This document shows, in pieces, positions 27,156 through 34,628 of a DNA stretch of 64,000 nt. Position 1 is the first letter of the stretch. Each line of letters begins with the position of its first letter. The position numbers and the translations under genes were made by a program. The stretch covers positions 62,001 to 126,000 of the forward strand of contig DAIDLH010000008.1 of the NCBI GenBank assembly GCA_027449605.1. The letters run 5' to 3'. This stretch comes from Candidatus Muproteobacteria bacterium (lineage in GTDB: Bacteria; Pseudomonadota; Gammaproteobacteria; Acidiferrobacterales; Sulfurifustaceae). Below the pieces are notes generated by a model that saw only the letters and a list, made by a program, of their open reading frames with translations, made no database searches and was not told the origin of the DNA.

Positions 27156-27758
27156 TCAGCCGGTGGAAACCGGCCCCACGCCGATGTCCCAGAGAATGAC
27201 GGTCGCGGCGAGCACCGCCACCAGCGTCACCAGACCCACGGCGAGCACGGCGCTGGAGAATAGAAAACCGCGCTCCGCCGGAATCCCCATGATGATCGGC
27301 ACGCCGGTATAAAGCAGGTATACGGTGTAAGCGAGCACCGGCAGGCCGATCAGGAGATTGAGCCACAACACCGGATACAGCAGCATGATGCCGGAGAGGA
27401 AAAGCGGCGTCGCGGTATACGCCGCCAGCGCGATGCACTGCGGCAGCGTCTGTTTGGCGCCGTAGGTTTTTCCCATCCAGTGGATCAGCTTGCCGATGGT
27501 GAACACCGCCACGAGAACCGTGAGGTACGACAGGACCGCGATCCACAGCGCGCTGTCGGGCGTGAGCTTGTGCACCTCGCGCGCCGCCACCTGCCAACCG
27601 ACCTGCGTGGTGCCGACATAACCCGCCAGCGGCGGAATCGCGGCGAGCAACAACACGTGGGAACAATAACATCGGCCGATGGTGCAGCTCTCCTTGCGGA
27701 TCGCCTTCCATTCGTCTTCCGGATGGGACAACAATCCCCATACGTGGCTCAGGATCAT
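27156..27758 (-). CDS. Yip1-family membrane protein
   Basis: The 200-residue protein has about five hydrophobic segments (from residue 38 onward). The N-terminal signature VWGLLSHPEDEWKAIRKE is typical of bacterial YIP1-domain proteins. ATG 27758 is preceded by GGGGAG, so a longer in-frame start is not used. Function is unknown; such genes often sit near respiratory or transport clusters. Confidence 0.82.
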   Translation of the reverse strand: MILSHVWGLLSHPEDEWKAIRKESCTIGRCYCSHVLLLAAIPPLAGYVGTTQVGWQVAAREVHKLTPDSALWIAVLSYLTVLVAVFTIGKLIHWMGKTYGAKQTLPQCIALAAYTATPLFLSGIMLLYPVLWLNLLIGLPVLAYTVYLLYTGVPIIMGIPAERGFLFSSAVLAVGLVTLVAVLAATVILWDIGVGPVSTG

Positions 27759-28012
27759 GCCGGTTCTCCCCTCGATGTAATAGCGGATTGTCCGGCGCAG
27801 TTTCCTGCAAACCATCGCGGGCGTCAATGCCGGAAGCGCGTCGGTTCGACTCGATGACGGATGCAAAAGCGGCGCGCGTCGCCGGTTTTTGGTCGACGAA
27901 GACGTGCGGCCGTCGTCCCCAAAAACCGACTAATTCGCTCGGGTGCGCTTGGCGAGACACCGCTGGCATCCTCACGTCAAACATCCTGACGACCTCGATG
28001 GCGTTGCGCATG

Positions 28013-28135
28013 TCACTCCTTGCTGCGCCGCACGACATACGCCACGAGCGAGACGACGATTCCGATCGTCACCGCGATCGTCGCGAGCGAGAGGATGCCG
28101 ACCCAGTCGCTGAGTAACTGTCGAATCAAGGTCAT
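28013..28135 (-). CDS. Small DUF3149-like membrane protein (40 residues)
   Basis: An ORF of 40 codons, MTLIRQLLSDWVGILSLATI onward, with one membrane helix (about residues 12-35) and a basic end VVRRSKE. This is the size and pattern of DUF3149 proteins, which accompany cytochrome or respiratory genes. The next gene upstream on this strand (OmpW) ends 48 bp before it. Confidence 0.7.
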   Translation of the reverse strand: MTLIRQLLSDWVGILSLATIAVTIGIVVSLVAYVVRRSKE

Positions 28136-28183
28136 GCGCGCGCCTCCTGTCCCGTACCGGAAACCATCGCAGGGAAGTGTCGT

Positions 28184-28822
28184 CTAGAACCGCCGGCCTA
28201 CCCCCACGAAATACGCCCACGGGTCGATGGCCACGTCGAACTTGCCGAGCAACGACGAGTCCGCCTTGGTATCGATGTCCATGCGCCAAACGGAAGCATT
28301 GAAGAACCAGTCCTTGTCGATGTCCACGTCGACACCGGCCTCGGCCGCCAAGCCGAAGGAATCGTCCAGCTTGATCGACGTGCCGGCCAGCGCCCCGGTC
28401 GTCTTCTCGCTGAAGAACGCGGTGTAGTTCACGCCGACGCCCGCGTACGGACGCACGCCCGACTTCGGCGAAAAGTTGTAAAGCAGGATCAGCGTCGGCG
28501 GCAGTTCCTTGGTCTCGGCCACCTTGCCCAGAGTGTTGTGCGTGATGTCGTGACGGAACGGCAGCGCGCCCAGCAACTCCACGCCCACGTTGTCCGTCGT
28601 CATGTACGTGAAGTTGACCGCCAGGTTGGTGCTGCTGTCCGCCTCGACCTTGCCGCCGACGACCGGAACGGTGCCGCTTTCGCCGGTGGGGGCGACGTGG
28701 CCGAGGCCGCCGCGGATCAGCCAGTCGCCCTTCTGTACCGCGTGCGCCGGCACGGCGCCGGCCGCCAGGCCGAGCGCGATCAATGCTCCAAGAATGTGTC
28801 GTTTGCGAGATATGGTGTGCAT
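28184..28822 (-). CDS. ompW: OmpW-family outer membrane protein
   Basis: The 212-residue precursor has a signal peptide (about residues 1-28, ending AHA). The OmpW beta-barrel pattern follows: KGDWLIRGGLGHVAP, then TYMTTDNVGVELLGALPF, LLYNFSPKSGVRPYAGVGVNYT and the C-terminal VGVGRRF ending in Phe. OmpW forms an eight-stranded barrel with a hydrophobic channel. In E. coli its gene is controlled by FNR, and here an FNR-like site lies at 28940-28953. Confidence 0.92.
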   Translation of the reverse strand: MHTISRKRHILGALIALGLAAGAVPAHAVQKGDWLIRGGLGHVAPTGESGTVPVVGGKVEADSSTNLAVNFTYMTTDNVGVELLGALPFRHDITHNTLGKVAETKELPPTLILLYNFSPKSGVRPYAGVGVNYTAFFSEKTTGALAGTSIKLDDSFGLAAEAGVDVDIDKDWFFNASVWRMDIDTKADSSLLGKFDVAIDPWAYFVGVGRRF

Positions 28823-28939
28823 GCTACCCCCTCGTTAACCTTAAGATATGACTGAATCGAACCCTGAAACCCGGCTGCCGCGATTCGCGCATGCCCTGTT
28901 CCATGGATGGTATTTTCCGCGTCGTGCCCGGGCGAACAC

Positions 28940-28953
28940 TGACCCAGGTCAAT
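28940..28953. promoter_or_regulatory. FNR-like box upstream of ompW
   Basis: On the minus strand this reads TTGACCTGGGTCAG, eight of the ten specified bases of the FNR consensus. It is 118 bp before the ompW start. Its weak right half lowers confidence. Confidence 0.5.
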
Positions 28954-29014
28954 AAAGCGGCGGGTTTCCGGGAAGGCGGTGGAGATGTCAGGGGAACTCT
29001 GATCAAGTTGGCCG

Positions 29015-29184
29015 TTCGCCCTGAGCCTGTCGAAGGGCAACGGCCGATTGATCGGTTTATCCGGCAGCAAGTCCGTTCGTGCTTCGATATGCCCGTCCCG
29101 GACCGTTCGCACTTCGACAAGCTCAGTGCCAACGGTCGAAGCCTGTGGTGAGCTTGTCGAACCAGGCCCGGCACGAACGGACTT
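29015..29184. repeat. Nested inverted repeats with TTCGACAAGCTCAG-type units
   Basis: The 395-bp gap between ompW and the fnr-type gene holds no gene. It contains CCCTGAGCCTGTCGAAGGG (near 29019), CTTCGACAAGCTCAG (near 29111) and GTGAGCTTGTCGAAC (near 29152). All are enclosed by a perfect 14-bp inverted pair, AAGTCCGTTCGTGC (29069-29082) and GCACGAACGGACTT (29171-29184). Such units are widespread mobile palindromes in proteobacterial intergenic DNA. Confidence 0.75.
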
Positions 29185-29217
29185 GTTCAGAGGGGGATTA
29201 CTTCAGTGGCGATCGCT

Positions 29218-30444
29218 TCAGGCGCGTTTTCTGGCGAGACAGACGCCGATGTCCTTGTCGGCTTCCAGCACGTGCGTGTGCAGCCAGGTCTTCACGAAAT
29301 CCAGCGCCTGGCGTTCGGCGTCCGCGGCGCCGGCCTTGATCCGCGTGCGGTATTGTTTCACCTGTTTCACCAGCTGCGCGTGATCCGAGCAGTGCTGCGT
29401 CAGGTCCGGATAGTCGATCTGCTGCATCAGGCGCTCTTCCTCGGCGAAGTGATAGCCGGTGTACTCGAGCAGCTCGTCGAAAATCCGGCACAGCTCGGAG
29501 CGGCGGGTCCGCCGCCGCCACGCGCCGTAGAACCGGTTGCCGATGTCGAACAGTTGCCGGTGCTGCCGGTCGATGACTTCGATGCCGATGCCATAGTCCG
29601 GATCCCAGTCGAGCAATCCGGCCCGATCCCCGGCGACACGCGCGGCAAGCGGACTCGGGTACGCGGCGCCCTCGCTGGCGGGTTTGGGCGGCTCGTGTCC
29701 GGCCGCTGCGCCGGCGAGCGCCTTGAGTCGCGGCACGTCGACCAGCCGGACATGCCGCCGCTCGACCGCGAGCAATCCGTCCTCCTGGAAACGCGTGAAC
29801 AGCCGGCTCACGGTCTCGTCGGCGAGACCGAGGTAGTTGCCGATGTCGATACGCGACATGCTCAGGCGATATTCCCGCGCCGCGAATCCGCGCTCGTGGA
29901 AACGCGCGGACAGGCTGAGCAGGAACGCCGCCAGCCGCGCCGGGGCGCTGTTCTTGGTGATCTGCATGATGTGCTTGTCGCGCAGAATCTCCTTGCTCAT
30001 GATGCGCACCGTCTGGCGCATCAGGCTCGGTATCTGGGCGCCGAGGTTCTCGAGCTGGTCGAACGGGATCTCGCACACGCTCGAACGTTCCAGCGCCACC
30101 GCGCCGCAGCAGTGCGCGCCCGAGCTGATCGCCTCCATGCCGAACAACTCACCCGGCAGGTGCAGGCCGGTGACCTGCTCGCTGCCGCTCTCGGTGAAGA
30201 ACGAAGTCTTGAACGAACCGGACTTGACCGCGTAGACGGACGTGAAGCTGTCGCCGGAGCGGTACAGGTATTCGCCGCGCTTCACCGGGCGGCGGCGCTT
30301 GATGATGCGGTCGAGCAGCGCCAGGTCGGCGCCTTCGACGCCGATCGGCAGGCACAGTTGAAACAGCGCGCAGTCGCGGCACTCGACTTTGAGCGTCGGC
30401 GGGCGTATCGCGTTCATGGAATCGGCGATGGACATGGCGCACAT
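29218..30444 (-). CDS. FNR-type regulator fused to a C-terminal hemerythrin domain
   Basis: The 408-residue protein joins two oxygen-responsive modules. Residues 1-245 are a full FNR protein. It has cysteines C22, C25 and C31 plus C124 (in SSVCEIPF), placed as the [4Fe-4S] ligands of E. coli FNR, a cyclic-nucleotide-type barrel, and a helix-turn-helix IGNYLGLADETVSRLF keeping the Glu-Ser-Arg contacts for TTGAT. Residues about 283-400 are a hemerythrin domain with all seven di-iron ligands visible: His in DRQHRQLF, His and Glu in YHFAEEERLM, two His in THQ-type TQHCSDHAQL, and His and Asp in LHTHVLEADKD. It probably controls the cbb3 and ompW genes beside it. FNR-type boxes lie in its own upstream region. 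Confidence 0.93.
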   Translation of the reverse strand: MCAMSIADSMNAIRPPTLKVECRDCALFQLCLPIGVEGADLALLDRIIKRRRPVKRGEYLYRSGDSFTSVYAVKSGSFKTSFFTESGSEQVTGLHLPGELFGMEAISSGAHCCGAVALERSSVCEIPFDQLENLGAQIPSLMRQTVRIMSKEILRDKHIMQITKNSAPARLAAFLLSLSARFHERGFAAREYRLSMSRIDIGNYLGLADETVSRLFTRFQEDGLLAVERRHVRLVDVPRLKALAGAAAGHEPPKPASEGAAYPSPLAARVAGDRAGLLDWDPDYGIGIEVIDRQHRQLFDIGNRFYGAWRRRTRRSELCRIFDELLEYTGYHFAEEERLMQQIDYPDLTQHCSDHAQLVKQVKQYRTRIKAGAADAERQALDFVKTWLHTHVLEADKDIGVCLARKRA

Positions 30445-30545
30445 ATTGATGCTGACTCCCCGTTATCGTCTCGTCATTGTTTACATGGAATCCGGACGTG
30501 GCCGGCATTCCCGGGAGCATTGTGACGTTTTCAGCGGAACGAACG

Positions 30546-30559
30546 TTGACGTAAATCAA
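30546..30559. promoter_or_regulatory. FNR-type box in the fnr-ccoI divergent promoter
   Basis: TTGACGTAAATCAA matches the FNR consensus at nine of ten specified bases. It lies 102 bp before the FNR-type gene and 192 bp before ccoI, so it could serve autoregulation, ccoIS control, or both. Confidence 0.75.
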
Positions 30560-30574
30560 CCGCGCGCCAAGAAA

Positions 30575-30588
30575 CTGATCTGGATCAG
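30575..30588. promoter_or_regulatory. Second FNR-like box in the same promoter
   Basis: CTGATCTGGATCAG is a perfect palindrome keeping TGAT-N4-ATCA but not the outer T and A of the consensus. It is centred 29 bp from the first box, almost three helical turns. Confidence 0.5.
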
Positions 30589-30594
30589 GAAAAA

Positions 30595-30616
30595 CCCCGG
30601 CCGCCACCGGCCGGGG
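30595..30616. other. Strong GC hairpin in the fnr-ccoI intergenic region
   Basis: CCCCGGCC (30595-30602) and GGCCGGGG (30609-30616) form a stable stem beside an A-run on the left. Read leftward it would be stem plus T-run, a possible terminator or attenuator shielding the fnr-type gene. The remaining 130 bp up to ccoI show no gene. Confidence 0.45.
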
Positions 30617-30750
30617 CGGTGGCGGAAAACCCGCGGCGTTTGTAGCGGCTGGACAGGCTCGGCAACAGCGCCGCTGCGCGAGACGGGAATCGGTTAGAAT
30701 GCGGCTTTCATATCGGCCGTCGTTCCGGCCGCAGGCGCCCGAAACCATCC

Positions 30751-33321
30751 ATGTCCACGCCCGCCGCGATCGCCTCCCCCGAACCCGCCGCCGTCGGCGC
30801 CTGTTTTCATTGCGGCCTGCCGGTTCCCCCGGGCACGGATTTTTCCGTGGACATCGACGGCGCGCGCCGGCCGATGTGCTGCAAGGGCTGCGAAGCGGTG
30901 GCGCGCGCGATCGTCAGCGGCGGCCTCGGCGACTACTACCGCTACCGCACCGCGCAGGCGCCGACGGCGCGCGAAGTCGTGCCCGAGTTCCTGCGCCAGA
31001 CCGCGGTCTACGATCATCCCGAGGTGCAGAAAAGTTTCGTGCGCGTCGAAGACGAGCACGTGCGCGAGGCGGCGCTGATCCTCGAGGGCGTCACCTGCGC
31101 GGCCTGCGTGTGGCTCAACGAGCGGCATCTGGCGCGCCTGCCCGGCGTGCTCGCGGTGCACATCAACTACGCCACGCACCGCGCGCGCGTCAAATGGGAC
31201 GAGCGTCGCGTGCATCTGAGCGACATCCTCCAGGCGGTGAGCCGCATCGGCTATCTCGCGCATCCGTTCGACCCGAGACGCCATCAGCAGAAACTCGAGA
31301 ACGACCGGCGCGTGCTGCTGCGCCGGCTGGGCGTGGCCGGCGTCTTCGGAATGCAGGTGATGACGCTCTCGGTCGCGCTGTACGTCGGCGACTGGTCCGG
31401 CGTCGAGACGCAATACCGCCGTTTCTTTTACTGGGTCAGCCTGCTGCTGACGCTGCCGGTGCTGCTGTACTCGGCGCAACCGTTTTTCCGCTCCGCCTGG
31501 CGCGACCTGCGCCGGTTCCGCGCCGGCATGGACGTGCCGGTGTCGCTCGGCGTCGCCGCGGCGTTCGTGGCGAGCCTGTGGACCAGCATTACCGGCGTCG
31601 GCACGGTTTATTACGACTCGGTGTGCATGTTCGTGTTCTTCCTGCTCACCGGCCGCTACTTCGAGCTCGCCGCGCACAAGCGCGCCACCGAATCCTCGGA
31701 AGCGCTGGTGCTGGCGACGCCGGCGACAGCCACGCGCATCATCGAAGTCGCCAGTCCCTCCCCCTCATCCCCATCCCTTCTCCCTCAGGGAGAAGGGGGC
31801 GAGCCGAGAGAATCTACTTATATGACCGAGACCGTGGCGGTGGCGGAGCTGCGGCGCGGCGACCGGGTGTGCATTCGTCCCGGCGAACCGGTGCCGGCCG
31901 ACGGCACGGTGACGGAAGGGCGATCGAGCGTCGACGAGTCGCTGCTCACGGGCGAGTCCCTGCCGGTGACCAAAGCGCCGGGTCAAACGCTCGTCGGCGG
32001 TTCGATCAACATCGAAAGCCCGCTCGTCGCGCGCGTCGAGAAAACCGGTCCCGACACGATTCTGTCCTCGATCCTGCGGCTGCTCGATCGCGCCGCCGCG
32101 GAAAAGCCGCGGCTCGCGCAACTGGCCGACCGCGTCGCCGGCGGATTCGTCGCCGCGATATTGCTGCTCGCCGCCGCGGTGGCGCTCTACTGGTGGCGGC
32201 ACGACGCCGCGCTGTGGCTGCCGGCCACGATCGCGGTGCTGGTGGTCACCTGCCCCTGCGCGCTGTCGCTCGCGACGCCGACGGCGCTCACCGCCGCGAC
32301 CGGCCGTCTCACGCGCCTCGGCCTGCTGGTCACGCGCGGGCACGCGCTCGAAACGCTGGCGCGCGCCACTCACGTCGTGTTCGACAAGACCGGCACGCTC
32401 ACGCAGGGACGGCTGCGGCTGCGCACGATCCGCCGTTTTTCCGGCATGACCGAGACCGAATATCTGGCGCTCGCCGGCGCGCTGGAACGCCACTCCGAAC
32501 ATCCGATCGCGCGCGCGCTGGTCGCGGCCGCGCCGGCCTCCGCGCCCGCGGCCGTGGACGTGATCAACACGCCCGGCGCCGGCCTGCGCGGCGCCGTGGG
32601 CGGCGAACTTTTTTTCATCGGCACGCCGGCTTATGTCGAGGAACAGACCGGCCTGACCGCCGACGCCGGAACGCTCGACGAGCTGCGGCGTCACGGCGAA
32701 ACGCTGGTGCTGTTCGCGGGACGCGAAAAAATTCACGCCGCGTTCGCGCTGAGCGACGAGTTGCGGCCCGGCGCGGCGGAGCTGATCGCCGAACTCAAGC
32801 GCCGCGGCCTGACCGTGCGGCTGTTCACCGGCGATCACGAAGCCGCCGCGCGCCGCGTGGCCGCGTCGCTCGGCATCGACGACCCGGTCTGGGACCTGCG
32901 CCCGGCCGACAAGCTCGAACGGGTCCGGGCGCTGCAACAGCGCGGCGCGGTTGTGGTCATGGTCGGCGACGGCGTGAACGACGCGCCGGTGCTGGCGGCG
33001 GCGCAGGTGTCCGTCGCCATGGGCGGCGGCGCCGCGGTTGCGGCCAGCAGCGCCGACATGATCCTGTTGTCGCAGCAGCTGCCGCATCTCGCCGACGGGA
33101 TGAGCGTGGCGCGCCGCACGCTGCGGATCATCCGCGAGAACCTGGGCTGGGCGCTGGGCTACAACCTGCTCGCGGTGCCGGCCGCGGCCGCCGGCTACGT
33201 CACGCCGTGGATGGCGGCGCTCGGCATGTCGACCAGCTCGCTGCTGGTGGTGGCGAACGCGCTGCGCCTCACGCGAGTGCGGAATTCGGAATGGGGAATG
33301 CGGAATACAAACTCGATTTGA
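30751..33321 (+). CDS. ccoI: Copper-translocating P1B-ATPase CcoI (FixI type)
   Basis: The 856-residue copper pump supplies copper for cbb3 assembly. Domains in order: a Cys-rich N-terminus (ACFHCGLPVP and MCCKGCEAV) typical of CcoI, a heavy-metal domain with CAAC near residue 116, membrane helices, the actuator loop with TGES, the ion-binding CPC motif (VVTCPCALSLATP), the phosphorylation site DKTGT and GDGVNDAP. The coding sequence contains an inserted palindromic repeat at about 31753-31815. It adds roughly 20 residues rich in Ser, Pro and Gly at about 334-357 without a frameshift. The last dozen residues are encoded by another repeat, so the C-terminus is extended. ccoS follows. Confidence 0.95.
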   Translation: MSTPAAIASPEPAAVGACFHCGLPVPPGTDFSVDIDGARRPMCCKGCEAVARAIVSGGLGDYYRYRTAQAPTAREVVPEFLRQTAVYDHPEVQKSFVRVEDEHVREAALILEGVTCAACVWLNERHLARLPGVLAVHINYATHRARVKWDERRVHLSDILQAVSRIGYLAHPFDPRRHQQKLENDRRVLLRRLGVAGVFGMQVMTLSVALYVGDWSGVETQYRRFFYWVSLLLTLPVLLYSAQPFFRSAWRDLRRFRAGMDVPVSLGVAAAFVASLWTSITGVGTVYYDSVCMFVFFLLTGRYFELAAHKRATESSEALVLATPATATRIIEVASPSPSSPSLLPQGEGGEPRESTYMTETVAVAELRRGDRVCIRPGEPVPADGTVTEGRSSVDESLLTGESLPVTKAPGQTLVGGSINIESPLVARVEKTGPDTILSSILRLLDRAAAEKPRLAQLADRVAGGFVAAILLLAAAVALYWWRHDAALWLPATIAVLVVTCPCALSLATPTALTAATGRLTRLGLLVTRGHALETLARATHVVFDKTGTLTQGRLRLRTIRRFSGMTETEYLALAGALERHSEHPIARALVAAAPASAPAAVDVINTPGAGLRGAVGGELFFIGTPAYVEEQTGLTADAGTLDELRRHGETLVLFAGREKIHAAFALSDELRPGAAELIAELKRRGLTVRLFTGDHEAAARRVAASLGIDDPVWDLRPADKLERVRALQQRGAVVVMVGDGVNDAPVLAAAQVSVAMGGGAAVAASSADMILLSQQLPHLADGMSVARRTLRIIRENLGWALGYNLLAVPAAAAGYVTPWMAALGMSTSSLLVVANALRLTRVRNSEWGMRNTNSI
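31775..31797. repeat. CCCTTCTCCC palindrome inside ccoI
   Basis: A perfect 10-bp inverted repeat, CCCTTCTCCC-TCA-GGGAGAAGGG, preceded by CCCTC/ATCCC units. It is the same family as the intergenic elements at 21442-21464 and 22074-22097, here read through in frame as part of the ccoI coding sequence. Confidence 0.85.
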
Positions 33322-33360
33322 CACCTTATATTCCGCACTCCGAACTCCGCATTCCGCATT
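33280..33360. repeat. Inverted repeat of GGAAT(G/T)CGGAAT units at the ccoI 3' end
   Basis: A left arm (33280-33308) of GCGGAAT/GGGGAAT units faces a right arm (33329-33360) of ATTCCGC/ACTCCG units. The left arm encodes the last residues of CcoI (VRNSEWGMRNTNSI) and the right arm ends 16 bp before ccoS. It could fold as a long hairpin between the two genes. Confidence 0.8.
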
Positions 33361-33376
33361 ACGGTAAGATGCCGCC

Positions 33377-33577
33377 ATGGAAATTCTCTATCTTCTGGTG
33401 CCCCTCGCGGTGATCCTCGCCGGGGTGATCGTCTGGGCTTTTTTATGGTCGATCCGCTCCGGGCAGTTCGACGACCTGGAAGGTCCGGCGCACCGGATCC
33501 TGATGGAGGACGACGAGCCGGCGAACGCGCCGGAGCCCGCCGAGCCCGGCGCGAAAAAACCGCCGGCCGGGAACTGA
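33377..33577 (+). CDS. ccoS: cbb3 oxidase maturation protein CcoS
   Basis: A 66-residue protein with one N-terminal helix (about residues 3-25). The CcoS signature FLWSIRSGQFDDLEGPAHRILMEDD follows, then a Pro/Ala/Glu-rich tail. CcoS is needed for cofactor insertion into cbb3 oxidase. Position directly after ccoI supports the call. Confidence 0.94.
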   Translation: MEILYLLVPLAVILAGVIVWAFLWSIRSGQFDDLEGPAHRILMEDDEPANAPEPAEPGAKKPPAGN

Positions 33578-33746
33578 CGGCGGGTGGATTCGGTAGAGGT
33601 TTCCGGCGCGCTGGAATACACTTAAGTCGCCCTGTAGCCTGAGAAGGCCATGAGCGCAGACAAATACAATCGAAAAAACGCGCCCCTTGCGGTCCGGTCC
33701 GCATCGCCCGGCTATTCCCCCGCGGTATCACCATCGAGGAGAGACC

Positions 33747-34460
33747 ATGCGCAAAATCATGCTGCTTAACGCCAAGGGCGGCTGCGGGAAGAGCACGCTC
33801 GCGACCAATCTCGCCAGCTATTACGCCGCGCAGGGAAAATCGGTGGTGATCGCGGACTTCGACCGGCAGGGATCGAGCATGGAATGGCTCGAAGCGCGCC
33901 CGCAGGACCGGCCGCCGATCCGCGGCATCGCCGCGTGGCGCGATCCGCTGCGCGTGCCGCGCTCGACCGACTACGTAATCATGGACGTGCCGGCCGGCGC
34001 GCACGGCGCGGAACTGACGGCGCTGGTGCGCCGCGCGCAGACGGTGATCGTCCCGGTACTGCCGTCACCGACCGACATCCGCGCCGCGGCGCATTTCATA
34101 CACGAGGCGTTGCTGGTCGGGAAAATCGTGCGCGACGAGACGCGGCTGGCGGTGGTCGCCAACCGCGTGCGCGAAAACTCCTCGCTTCAGAACACCATGG
34201 AGAGCGTGCTGAACAGCATGAACATCTCGTATTCCACGCTCAACACCCAGATCTACCACAACCTGCAGCGCTTCCTGTCGCGACTGCGGATTCCCTTCGT
34301 CGCCACGCTGCGCGAGAGCCAGAACTACCTGGTGTCGGACGCGCGCGGACTGGGCATCTTCGACCTCAACCGCTCGCAGGTCACGCGCGACATCGAGCAA
34401 TGGGAGCCGTTGCTCAAGTGGCTCGAGAGCAAGCGCAGCATTCCCGAACCGGTGAATTGA
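33747..34460 (+). CDS. ParA/MinD-type ATPase
   Basis: A P-loop ATPase of 237 residues with deviant Walker A KGGCGKST at residues 10-17, an ADFDRQGSS segment and the YVIMDVPAG Walker B-like strand. ATG 33747 has GAGGAG upstream. No parB or plasmid gene is near, so this is an orphan ParA of the kind that positions protein complexes. It is followed by a diguanylate cyclase gene 168 bp on, a weak hint of polar localisation. Its cargo is unknown. Confidence 0.88.
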   Translation: MRKIMLLNAKGGCGKSTLATNLASYYAAQGKSVVIADFDRQGSSMEWLEARPQDRPPIRGIAAWRDPLRVPRSTDYVIMDVPAGAHGAELTALVRRAQTVIVPVLPSPTDIRAAAHFIHEALLVGKIVRDETRLAVVANRVRENSSLQNTMESVLNSMNISYSTLNTQIYHNLQRFLSRLRIPFVATLRESQNYLVSDARGLGIFDLNRSQVTRDIEQWEPLLKWLESKRSIPEPVN

Positions 34461-34628
34461 CGACGGCCGCGCCCGCGATTCACGCGCGGTCGCGCCGGCG
34501 CTCCTGACCGATTCACACCGGGTTGTTGAGGTTGGTGGTGAAATCCTCGCCCGGACGGCCAGCGGATTTCCCGTGCCGGTCCGCAACGAACCGGTTCCGG
34601 GGCTATACAGCGAAACGGCGGAGATGGC

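Noticed and set aside
27760-28012. Open frame on the minus strand between the Yip1 and DUF3149 genes (MRNAIEVVRMFDVRMP onward).
   Set aside because: It runs into the Yip1 gene in another frame, lacks a ribosome-binding site and looks like repeat-derived sequence; no family is recognised.
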